Shown one piece after another: positions 29,433-38,249 of a stretch of DNA of 38,249 nucleotides. The DNA is from Chara braunii. Lineage: Eukaryota; Streptophyta; Charophyceae; Charales; Characeae. The translations under genes and the position numbers were made by a program. The stretch is from assembly GCA_003427395.1 (NCBI GenBank), contig BFEA01000076.1, positions 88,438 to 126,686 on the forward strand. Reading direction: 5' to 3'. Below the pieces are notes generated by a model. It saw only the letters and a program-made list of their open reading frames with translations. It made no database searches and was not told the DNA's origin. Every line of letters begins with the position of its first letter. Within the stretch, counting starts at the first letter, position 1.

Positions 29433-31069
29433 TTTAAAGGAGATAGATTATATTTCGACAGGTGGCAATTCTGGTAACCCACTCTGTATGGGGGAGATTT
29501 TGTCATAGGTCTACCTTTCTTGGATACTGACTTAGAGATAGACCTAGGCTTAGTTATCAGGAGAGTCTTGAATGAGAACGTGTCATGGGGATTTGTTCTC
29601 CATACACTGATGATTTAGCTTGGGCATTGACTTGTCTTATGATACAGGCCTTCTTTGGAGATTTGATCCAGGATTTGGACTAGTTTCAACCTGATCCTGT
29701 GAGGGTCATCTTCTGTTATTATTAATAACAGGTCGGTTGGTTGATCGCCGACTTGTCGGCTCACGACACAACTTTGCTTACACCTGTACCTCAACTTGAT
29801 TGCCTTAGCCCTGAGATTTGATATGTTTCTTTGAGGGTTTTAACCGGATTTCTTTTAATGGTCATTATAAAGAATTTATGAGATTTATGGAAAGTTGAAC
29901 TATGACTGGGGCTTGAGTGTGTGAGGCGTGGTGTGAGTTACAGGGAACAGTAAAGTTGACCACATTGGTGTATGGCAATGTGGCTATTGCTTGTGCCTAT
30001 GTTTTATGCAGGTTAGTATTTTGGAGTTTGGTATACGAGTCTTACTTTGGAGGCAGTGAGAATGACAACCATGTATCGCACGATCTGCATACCTGATGGG
30101 TTTATGTTTCCCCTTTTTTTATTTTATCTCGAGTTCTTATTTGATATATGAGTGTTGGTTGTTTATTTATTTACTGATTGATTTTGCTTATTAATTTTTA
30201 TAGTTGGACGTTGTAGTCTGTGGCAACCGTCAAAGTAAAACCCCTTGACTTCTCTCCAGGCCCTTGATGATAGAGCTGGTATCTAGGGCAATAAGAGACG
30301 ATTGCCACCACAGGTATGAACATGTGTACCACCCACTCTCCGCAGGGTGCAGAAGAGGGTGTGGTTTTCAACCGCACATGGCGGTTGTCTAGCGTCGAGA
30401 GATTAACCCCTCAAGGCGCGTGTTGGCCGACCCTTGAGTGTCGAATGCGACCCTCGAGATTAACGAGGGCGGCGCGAGTATGGGTACTACATAGTACGCC
30501 ATCATCGTGACTGCTTGCGTATGCTTGCATTGCGAGTCGATATGGGTTAGCCCTGCGTCCGCGCGGTTTTATACTAAGTCTCGCCCAAGACGCCTATCCG
30601 ATTTCCGCATCGGAGAGTTATGGGATGGCTACTAAGGGACTAGGAGTGTTGTCGCGTTGTTTGTTCTGTGTCGTTCTGTATATGTAAGCGTATGTGTGCG
30701 TATTTTTATTTTTTATGTCCCTAGAGTGGTGTACGTGTGGTGTGTGGGATGCGTCCTAGTCGACCGACGACGGGTCACGCTTGGGACTTCAGCCCCCCAA
30801 GACGTCGGTTCGTGTGCGGGTTCGATAGAGGCGTAAGGCCGCGCGTACCCCCTATGCTACAGCGAACGAGAAACTCCCTCGGCTGGTCCACCTCTGCGAT
30901 TGCAGGTGATTAGCTCTCGTACTGTGGACTGGTAGCTCGGCGGGGATACGCCCACCGAAGGGAGGTGACAGTTCCCGTATTGTGGAGGTAAGTTGTGCCT
31001 CGCATAGGCCCTATCCTGTCATAGGGGCTCGCAAGAGGTATGGCTGGCGCACTCGGCCAGAGCGGCTTG
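29433..31069. other. Non-coding, hairpin-rich stretch up to chromovirus C
   Basis: No gene supported. Paired arms seen: CTGTTATT/AATAACAG (29713-29731), GCCGAC/GTCGGC (29747-29760), GTGTGGTT/AACCGCAC with one G.T (30359-30377), CTCAAGG/CCTTGAG (30410-30438), CCCTCG/CGAGGG (30451-30469) and TCCGAT/ATCGGA (30597-30614). The part from about 30890 may be decayed upstream pol sequence of element C. Confidence 0.5.
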
Positions 31070-31950
31070 CGGAAGCTCCATGTGTATTCGCGAGGAGGAA
31101 TAAACCAACTCCTGCGTGACGCGGCCGGGAGGGTCCCGCCCCGTTTTGTGCGAAGCCGGATCGATGCGCTCGACATTGGATCACAATCAAGAACAAATAC
31201 CCCGTACCTCGGATTTCCGAGCTTCTTGATCGCCTCCGTGGAGTCAAATATTTTACCGAAATCGACCTCCGCAGTGGCTTCCACCTGATCCGCATCCATG
31301 AGGAGGACACCCACAAGACCGCATTCTGTTCTCGCTTTGGGCACTACGAGTTCCATGTGATGTCGTTCAGACTCACCAACGCCCCCGCCACGTTCCAATC
31401 CACCATGAACCACATCTTCCGCGACCTCCTCGAAGTCTATGTCGTCGTTTACCTCGATGATATCCTTGTCTATAGCCCCACCTTCGAGTCCCACCTTCAG
31501 CATCTCCGCCCACCTTCAGCATCTCCGCCCACCTTCAGCATCTCCCCCAAGTCCTCTCTATCCTCAGAGAGCAAAAATTCTAAGCCAAGCTCAACAAATG
31601 CACCTTTGCCGCTTCAAGCGTTGAATACCTTGGCCACATCGTCTCCGCTGAAGGAATATGCATGGACCCCTCGAAGGTCACCGCCCTCATCGAGTATCCA
31701 CCACCCAAGACCCTACTCCAACTTCGTTCATTTCTCGGCCTTGCCAACTACTACTGCCCCTTTATCCGCAACTTCTTCGACATCTCGTACCCCCTCCACG
31801 TGCTCACCCGCAAGGACGAACCCTTCACTTGGAACGATCGCCGCCAAAATGCCTTCGACTTCCTCGAACAAACCATCACCATGGCCCCCGTCCTCAAGAT
31901 CGTCGACCCCCTCTCAACATTTCTACGTTACCACTGATGCATCCGAATTT
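31070..31950 (+). pseudogene. pol: Reverse transcriptase region of chromovirus C (5'-truncated)
   Basis: Recognisable RT sequence starts in badly decayed form near 31070 and becomes clear from about 31180 ([20 protein letters not shown]). An [10 protein letters not shown] block and intact YLDD near 31450 follow. A 19-bp unit repeated almost three times (31491-31546) shifts the frame just after RT. The remainder ([19 protein letters not shown], then [12 protein letters not shown]) is spread over three frames, with a TAA near 31600. No gag or protease was found upstream, so the 5' half is missing. Codons are strongly C-rich at third positions, unlike elements A and B. Confidence 0.88.
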
Positions 31951-33136
31951 GCCCTTGGAGCCGTCCTATCCCCAACACTTCCCTCGCAACATCTCTGAAA
32001 CTCCCTCCATCAAAGACTCCCCTACCCACCCTGAGGCTCCACCGGACGAGTATCCCATCGCCTTTGCTAGCAAGAAGCTCCTTCCCGCGGAGACGAACTA
32101 CCCCTCCAACGAGAAGGAACTCCTCGCCGTGATCCACGCCCTCAAAGTCCGGCGCTCGTACCTTGACCGGCAATGCTTCACCGTCCGCACGGACAACACT
32201 ATTGTCTCCTCTATCCTCACCAAGAAAGACATCACGCCGCGCCAAGCCTGTTGGTTAGACTTCCTTGCCCAATTTACATTCACCATTTGCCACACCCCCG
32301 ACAAAAGCAACCGCGTTGCCGATGCCCTCTCTCGACGCCCCGACCACAAGCCCTCTGAGAAAGTCTACGCCGCCATGACTCATATCCAACTCCGACCATC
32401 GCTCCACCACCGCTACACCCAAGGTTACTTATCTTGCCCGGATTTCTCAACAATCTACAACAAACTTTGTGATCTTGACTCAGTCCCCGACTACTCCCTT
32501 CACGACCAACTTCTTTATATTGACACCAAAGGCACTCGCCGACTTTGCATCCCCGACGCATGTGGCCTTCGTACCCAGCTCTTGGCCGAGCATCACGACG
32601 CCAAGACTGCGGGACATCTCGGGTTCCAGAAAACCTTCGACACCATCTCTCGTTACTTCTACTTGCCTTCCCTACTCGCCGACGTCAAAGCCTACATTTG
32701 CTCATGCCCCACATGTCAAGCCGTCAACCCCTCAAACCACGCTAAGCCCGACAAACTACAATCATTGTCGATCCCCACCCACCGGTGGCAGTCCATCTCC
32801 ATGGACTTCGTCTGCGGTCTCCCCAAGACCGACCGCAGACATGATTGCTTCTATGTCATTGTTTATCGCTTGGCTAAACGCGCCCACTTCATCCCTTGCA
32901 CCACATCGCCCAACGCCAAGGACGTCGCCATTCTCTTCTCCGACCATGTCGCACGCCACCACGGTCTCCCCGAGAACATCATCAGCGACTGTGACCCTCA
33001 CTTGCTTTCACAATCCTGGAAACACCTGTTTAAAGCCTACGAAACCACGCTCAAGTATAGCATTGCATTCCACTCACAGATCGATGGACAAACCGAGAAG
33101 ATGAATGATACTCTCCAAAGAATCCTGCGGAACTAG
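31951..33136 (+). pseudogene. pol: RNase H end and integrase of chromovirus C
   Basis: One frame runs through the RNase H end (NEKELLAVIHAL) and ADALSRRPD to integrase: HHCC finger (HHDAKTAGHLG, then CSCPTCQ), catalytic Asp in SMDFVCGLP, Asp in IISDCDPH and Glu in DGQTEKMN. TAG at 33134-33136 interrupts where Tyr or similar is expected. The motif usually reading VDRLTK is VYRLAK. The triad is complete but neighbouring residues are altered, in keeping with decay. Confidence 0.9.
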
Positions 33137-33888
33137 TGTCATCCACATCAACACGATTGGGATCAGTTGCTCACCGCCGCCGAGATCATCTACAACAATG
33201 TTGTCTGTCCTTCCACTGGCATGTCTCCATTCTACCTTGACCTTGGCTATCATCCGCGCTTGCCCTCCGACTTCCTGCTCCCCTCGCAACTCAACCCCTC
33301 CACCCTTGCCCTTCTCTCAATGAATGGGTAGCAACAATGAACAGACTCCTCAGAGAAGCTGCCGAAGCCCTTGAACGAACACAAGAACAACAAGCCAACA
33401 AGACCAACAAACACAGATGAGATGTAACATTCAAAGTAGGGGACAAAGTCAGGCTCTCCGCCAAACGCTTTGAACCCGAACACGGCTTGTCCAAGAAACT
33501 CTTGAACAAATGGCTCGGTTTCTTCCCCATTATTGAACAAACCTCCCACGTCAATTACAAGCTCCAACTCCCTCCTGACATGAGTCGTGTCCACCGTGTC
33601 TTCCACGTAGAATACTTAAAAGAATACCATGAATCCCCACCCCAATTCGTTGACCGCCCTTACCCCAGACCTCCACCGATCATGCTTCCCACAGGCCCAA
33701 AATTCGTAGTAGAATCCATCATAGGTCGACGAACCACACAAGTCTCAGACCATCCGGAACCAATCACAAAATACAAAATTAAATGGACCGGATACCCTGA
33801 CGAAGAATCCACATGGGAACCTCTTCCTAGCCTTAAGAATGTTATGAAACTTGTTCGCGCCTATGATCGTGCTCACCCTATATCCTAG
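33137..33888 (+). pseudogene. pol: Integrase C-terminus and classical chromodomain of element C
   Basis: The frame continues after the TAG (DWDQLLTAAEIIYNN), shifts near 33310, meets TGA near 33418, then reads DKVRLSAKRFEPE and VHRVFHVEYLKEY. The last 60 residues form a chromodomain: FVVESIIGRR, then YKIKWTGYPDEESTWEPL, with the aromatic cage-type residues of this fold present. This places the element in the chromoviruses. Such domains can bind methylated histone H3 and guide insertion into heterochromatin. It ends at 33888. Confidence 0.92.
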
Positions 33889-34849
33889 ATACGTAATATA
33901 ACTCAAACCCTAAACCCTTGCATAAACCCCGCCTTGACCCCTCCAAAACCCCGCATTCCTGCTCTACACACACCCCTGTACCCAGTGAAGCCCTTGCCTC
34001 TTGAACCCCCCCCCTATCTGATCCGCTCTTGCCTCCACCTTGCCCCGTTCTCCCATCTGTCCTCCGCCACATCCTTGTCTCTCTTGTCCAACTCCTCTAT
34101 GTGGCCCCTGCGTGTCGTCAGCGATAATGGATCTAATGGCAAGCGCGCGAGGACGATGGCATGCTGCAGCTCAGTACGAGGAGATAAGACAGCTGGTTGT
34201 CCACCATGCTGTTCCCGTTGGCCGGCACCTTGGATTAGCAGACTTCTGGAGCGGCACCTCTGACATGGACATTAAGATCAGTCTGCGACCTGCTATCCGG
34301 ATCAGACCTCATCATCAGATCATGTACCGGACGCAACCTGCTACTGCGACAATCAAGCTGAAGTCCTCGCCGTCTACGTCACGGAACTGCTGAAGACTGT
34401 TTCCTCNTNGCCACTTCTGTGACACCCTCCAACACCTTCCCCAAGACATTTCTTCGGTTTTGACACTTTGTTACAGACCTGAGACGTTGTTTTCCCAGAC
34501 CCCTCAGACACCCCAGCACTTGAGCATTGAACAACATTTTTTTTTTTTTTAATTTCTTTCTCAAACCTGACAGCCTACAACCTTGTAGAACACCAATAGG
34601 ACCTCCCGGTTAGCTGTAGAACCTCAGTAAGATTACCCTGTTACTTGAGCATTGATTCCCTCATCCCTGTAGAACCTCGATAGGATTACCCGGTTACTTT
34701 AACATTGATTCCCTCATCCTTGTAGAACCCCCATAGGATTACCCTGCTACTTGCATTACTCCCCCTTTCCTGTTCTGACCAGTGATCGACCCCGTCCCGT
34801 CCTTCACAGTTGTTCATTGGGTCTTTGGCAGCCGGGACGTTGCCTTCTA
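33889..34849 (+). other. Long 3' untranslated region of element C
   Basis: No gene. C-rich sequence follows the pol stop, then two unknown bases (34407, 34409), a T run (34539-34550) and the tandem repeat listed next. It ends at the polypurine tract. Nearly 1 kb between pol and PPT is long for this group. Confidence 0.6.
34584..34755 (+). repeat. About 53-bp tandem repeat starting TGTAGAAC
   Basis: TGTAGAAC begins at 34584, 34615, 34668 and 34721. The last units share ATAGGATTACCC(G/T)G(T/C)TACTT and ATTGATTCCCTCATCC. The first unit is shortened to 31 bp. Confidence 0.8.
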
Positions 34850-34863
34850 GAGGGAGGGGATAG
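34850..34863 (+). other. Polypurine tract of element C
   Basis: GAGGGAGGGGATAG directly precedes TGTTACGG, the start of the C LTR. It links the chromovirus pol to this LTR family. Confidence 0.75.
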
Positions 34864-35366
34864 TGTTACGGACCCAGCCAGGGCTTGATCCCTGGTCCGC
34901 GGGTTACCACCCGCCAGTCTGCTAGTCTATTTTTTTTGGAGTCTCTGATCTCCAGTTCCTGACTGTTGGCGCCTTCTGCAGTTGGCGCCCGTTCTCAAAT
35001 CCTGCCTCTGCCACTTTCGGATTTCGTACTTGGCGCCATCCGGCATTCTGGCGCCCAGGCTCTGACCTTCGATTTTCAGTTCAGCCCCGAGGCAATTGCA
35101 CTTTTGCCCTCGGACTCAACTTGAGTCCGGTACTTGAGACCGGACTCAAGCTGAGTTCGGGAACGCAGTTTTCGGCCTCAGTGCTTGTGCTTCAGTGTGA
35201 CTTGCTGCGGCATTGTGTACGGAACCAAGATTGCGACTTTGCCACTTTGCCACTTTGCCACTTTGTGTCCGTGTCCGTCGAGTCCGTGTCGAGTTGAGTG
35301 AGTGTGTGTGTGTGCTCTCACTCCCTCCCTCTCTCTTCCCCGACCTCGCTGCTCTGCCTCAGCCCC

Positions 35367-35367
<1 letters not shown>
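34864..35367 (+). repeat. 3' LTR of element C (uninterrupted copy)
   Basis: Starts TGTTACGGACCC immediately after the polypurine tract. Near its start are two perfect hairpins: CCAGGG/CCCTGG and GCGGGT/ACCCGC. It includes the intact insertion site TTCAGTGTGACTTGC that element D occupies in the other copy. The right border is uncertain: shared sequence with the other copy ends at ...CTCAGCCC, and a CT repeat follows. Confidence 0.85.
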
Positions 35368-35444
<77 letters not shown>

Positions 35445-35555
35445 CCACTGCTGGCTTTCCCATAACCGTCCTCCCTTCCCTGTCGCTATCACTCTCTCAC
35501 ACGGAAAAAAAGAGACACAAAAGGCCGACTTCCCCTAGTCCTCCTCCCTTGCCTC

Positions 35556-35591
<36 letters not shown>

Positions 35592-35702
35592 CCACTGCTG
35601 ACTTTCCCGTAACCGTCCTCCCTTCCCTGTCCCTATCACTCTCTCACATGCAAAAAAAGAGACACAAAAGGCCGGCTTCCCCTAATCCTCCTCCCTTGCC
35701 CC

Positions 35703-35755
<53 letters not shown>

Positions 35756-35756
35756 N

Positions 35757-35807
<51 letters not shown>
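35368..35807 (+). repeat. Three CT microsatellites separated by a duplicated about 117-bp spacer
   Basis: CT runs at 35368-35441, 35557-35588 and 35704-35807 (one N at 35756). The spacers 35442-35556 and 35589-35703 are near-identical (CGTCCCACTGCTG...), so spacer plus CT run was duplicated as a unit of about 147 bp. Frames through it give Ser-Leu repeats and are not genes. Confidence 0.93.
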
Positions 35808-35808
<1 letters not shown>

Positions 35809-36085
35809 CCGTGGCCTGACGCCCAAACGAGCGCCAGGGCCTGTGCCGCCTGGTGGAAATGCGCCCAGGGCCTGAATCAGCGCCCAGGGCCCGTGTCCCC
35901 TACTGCAGGCCAAGCTGGGCCTCTAACCGGGGGCCTGGCGGTAACGAACCAATGCGCCAGGGCCTACTGGCCTAATCTAACCTACGAACCCCTGCTCCTA
36001 CGGACCGGGCCCTGTGAAGGGCGCGTGTGTCATCTGAGTATGCCACACATGTAGGTCGTTCGGAGTTCTATGCATGCCATGCTAG
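35808..36085. other. No gene; GC-rich sequence with repeated CGCCCAGGGCC
   Basis: CAGGGCC words recur about every 20-25 bp to 35960. No coding evidence. Confidence 0.45.
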
Positions 36086-36089
36086 TCGT

Positions 36090-36460
36090 TAAGACTCACA
36101 TAGAGGCAGACTATGCAACCCACCTGAAGCTCCAACATTGCTAGGAGGGACACCCACCGCCCCTCTTCCTTGTCAGCTGCCCATGTTATTATTGGTTCAA
36201 TATGGGAGGAGGGCAGTAGCCAGATGGCCATCTCCGCTCTCGCATGATGTGGAGTGTGAGCTCAGAAGGCCCCGGTATGCGCAAATGGAGTGGTGGGCCG
36301 TATGGTGTTGCAGTGTGTCCAGCAAGCGCATCTCCTGAATGCACACCACATCCGACCACTCCCTGCCCCCCACCCCCCTCAACATTTCCCACGGCGCCTG
36401 TCGCTTTTCCATATTGGCAGCAGCCAGCCCATTACATGCACCGAAGGGGAGAATCTTTTA
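36090..36460 (-). pseudogene. LINE-type endonuclease domain fragment
   Basis: On the minus strand, from about 36456 downward, the frame reads ACNGLAAANMEKRQ, then WSDVVCIQEMRLL (near 36330-36350). These match the NGL and DVVCLQET signature at the start of apurinic-type endonucleases of LINE retrotransposons. The usual QET is QEM (ACG to ATG would explain it). Past a TGA near 36197 a second frame continues EEGRWVSLL and IVCLYVSLND, matching the later GRW and VYAPN blocks. About 120 residues remain. No LINE RT was found nearby. Family assignment is by motif only. Confidence 0.6.
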
Positions 36461-37778
36461 AATAAGAGGCCGAATCTGCGCCAGCTGGTGGAGATGGGCC
36501 ATTCCAGAACACCGCTGTCCTCACCGGCCATGGCGGTGATACCTCTGCAGAAGTTGGGTTGTCCCCAGTCCCGCCGAACAAGCATTGGGCTATTACCCTG
36601 CATGGACGGAAGTCCCACTGGGCACGGGACAGGAAGTCTGCGAAGGCGGACGAGATTGTGAAGTCACAGAAAGGGCATTTCATAGCAGATAACTATGAAC
36701 CAGGGTCAACTGCCACGCACTCAGTGATTGATGGTTCCGCAAGAGTAAAGCCAAGGGATGTGTTTGTTCTTTTTTACCCAGGTAAGGATGCGGGGCTGCG
36801 GGGCTCCAATGGCATAGCTACAATGCTCTCTTGGATTTACAAATCCTGAAGATAAAATAGAGTGATACCTGGTCGGAAGACGACCTCTGTACTATCCTGA
36901 GCAGCCTGCTGCGTAAAAGCTGGGACTGGGACGACATCGGCTGGTCACAACTATAGCAGTGTCCCTGCCAGGTGGATAGTGATCCCTGTGAAATGGACCC
37001 TGTCAAGGCAGTGTCCGGGCGGACGAAATCTGGGCGCAATGTAATAGGACAGCAGACCTGTGCCTTCGAAGTGGTAATGAAATGTGAAGCAGAGTGAAGT
37101 TGTGGTTCATTCCGCTCTCTCCTTCCTTTCCTTTCTTCCCTTTCTTCTTCCCGTCTTCCCTTCTTCTCCTTCTTCCCTTTCCTTTCCCTCCCTTCTACTT
37201 CTCCTGTCTTCGTCATTCGTCCTTCCAGCTTCTTCTCCACTTCCTTCTCCACCTTTCTTTCTTCTGGTTCTTCTTCCTTATTTTCCTTCTTCTTTTGCTG
37301 CTTTCTCGAGGAGGATTCTACATCACAGAATCAATCCTGCGAACAGCAATTTTGTAACTGTAAGTGCACATCAGTTTTGATTGATATTGAAGCACAGAAT
37401 GTGAATTGGCTCTGTTTCTCGTTCAGACTCTTCATTTATAGTCTCTGAGGATCCTGCACAGACATATGTTTGTGCCCTGTAGATTATCCATTGTACTACT
37501 TCTACCAGTACTACCACTACTTTCCCATTCAACAGCAAGGGCCACTAAGGAACAAAAACACGGCTGCGCAAACTGATGTAAGGTTACCCATAGTTAATTG
37601 CGTCCCAAATGCATGCCCGGAGTGTGAAGACTCAAATGAGGGATGGACACAATGTAACACTGCGGGAGACTCAAATCATACACACTGAGCTGACAACGCA
37701 TCTAGATCACAATGTGATATAACTTTGAGCTCATTCACAGTGGGGGCTCCAAACATAGGAAAAGCCTCCCCGCTGGGG
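36461..37778. other. No supportable gene; polypyrimidine tract at about 37110-37315
   Basis: Short frames show no recognised motif. The + strand has a long C/T-rich tract (TTCC, TTCTTC words) at about 37110-37315 that translates to meaningless Ser/Phe/Leu runs. The last part (37380-37778) is of ordinary composition. Confidence 0.5.
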
Positions 37779-38249
37779 TGTTACATGCTGCACCTGCAAC
37801 AGGCTGCACGGGCCTGGCCAAGAGCCTGAAAACAAGGGCCTACAGGCCCTGTGTCAGCTGAAAGCCTGAAAACAAGGGCCTACAGGTCCTGTGTCGTTTC
37901 AGGCTAAATCAGGGCCTTTCCGGCCCTGAGTGTTTTTAGCCTGAAACTGAGGGCCATTTCCGGGCCCTCATCAGTTCGACCTGCCCTGAAACTCAGGCAA
38001 CAAACCAGGGTTTTAGCACAGGCCATTTCGGGCCTGTTTTCAAGACAACCCCTGGTTGAGCTTCAACGCCAGGGTCTGGCACGTTTCGGCATTGGCAAGA
38101 GCAGCCTCCTGGACGGGCCAGCACTATATAGGACTGGCCCGCCCTGCAGGCTGCAGGTAGTTCCTAGGTACTTCCCAGGCACTACGTGCAGTTCAGGAGG
38201 CAGGAGGTAGTCTTCAGGATTCGGCAGCAGCACTCTGGAGGAGCGCTGC
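37779..38249 (+). repeat. D-family LTR, opposite orientation, runs off the window
   Basis: Starts TGTTACATGCTGCACC. It follows the reverse complement of the D LTR landmark by landmark: GGGCCTACAGGCCC blocks, GTTTTTAGCCTGAAACTGAGG, AAACCAGGGTTTT, TTTCGGCATTGGCAAGAGC and GATTCGGCAGCAGCACTCTGG. It differs by an extra segment with a TATA box. Whether it is a 5' or 3' LTR cannot be told; the preceding bases (CCGCTGGGG) make a weak polypurine tract. Confidence 0.85.
38115..38140 (+). promoter_or_regulatory. TATA box in the loop of a 7-bp inverted repeat
   Basis: GGGCCAG (38115-38121) and CTGGCCC (38134-38140) flank CACTATATAGGA. TATATA is at 38125-38130. Distance from the LTR start is about 346 bp, typical of a U3 core promoter. 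Confidence 0.6.

Noticed and set aside
36559-36849. 96-residue ORF with a plausible amino acid mix
   Set aside because: No motif recognised; lies next to a LINE relic on the other strand. Not enough to call a gene, though a protein search would be cheap.
37084-37380. ORFs rich in Ser, Phe and Leu
   Set aside because: Product of a polypyrimidine tract; no domain and no conserved start context.

Overview
The window is eukaryotic nuclear DNA made almost entirely of decayed retrotransposons, probably from a plant or streptophyte alga. Reasons: Ty3/gypsy pol genes of plant type (chromodomain-like C-termini, initiator-Met-type primer site), long CT/GT microsatellites, assembly gaps (Ns), and no intact host gene. 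A charophyte such as Chara would fit, but the species is a guess. No tRNA, rRNA, CRISPR array or intact cellular gene could be supported.

Layout. (A) 1-7405: Ty3/gypsy element A on the + strand. It has a leader with a helically spaced TTGAC array, gag, pol (PR-RT-RNH-IN-chromodomain-like), a polypurine tract (PPT) and a 3' LTR; no 5' LTR is seen. (B) 7434-about 11290: a second, rearranged gypsy element on the + strand (pol only) with its own PPT and LTR. The A/B junction is an 18-bp perfect inverted repeat. (D) 12372-20135: a complete gypsy element on the - strand with two LTRs, PBS, PPT and a 5-bp target duplication (GTGTG). It is inserted inside an LTR of a different family (C). An uninterrupted C LTR lies at 34864, next to the chromovirus pol fragment C (31070-33888, + strand).

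Between D and C, 20.3-31.0 kb is an AT-richer region with one degraded gag gene (21426-22464, CCHC knuckle) and no recognisable pol. The rest has no long ORF but is packed with short inverted repeats. Several form families in which a conserved loop sits between arms that differ in sequence from copy to copy yet stay self-complementary. The clearest sets are at 28167-28837, 23085-23261, 29131-29432 and 25508-25872. This is the least explained and most interesting part of the window.

After the C LTR come CT microsatellites with a duplicated spacer, a LINE-type endonuclease remnant on the - strand (about 36090-36460), and at the right edge the start of a D-like LTR (37779-38249) whose TATA box lies in the loop of an inverted repeat.

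All protein-coding entries are interrupted by stops or frameshifts and are treated as pseudogenes. Several stops look like C-to-T decay (CGA to TGA, TGG to TAG), as expected for methylated, silenced elements.
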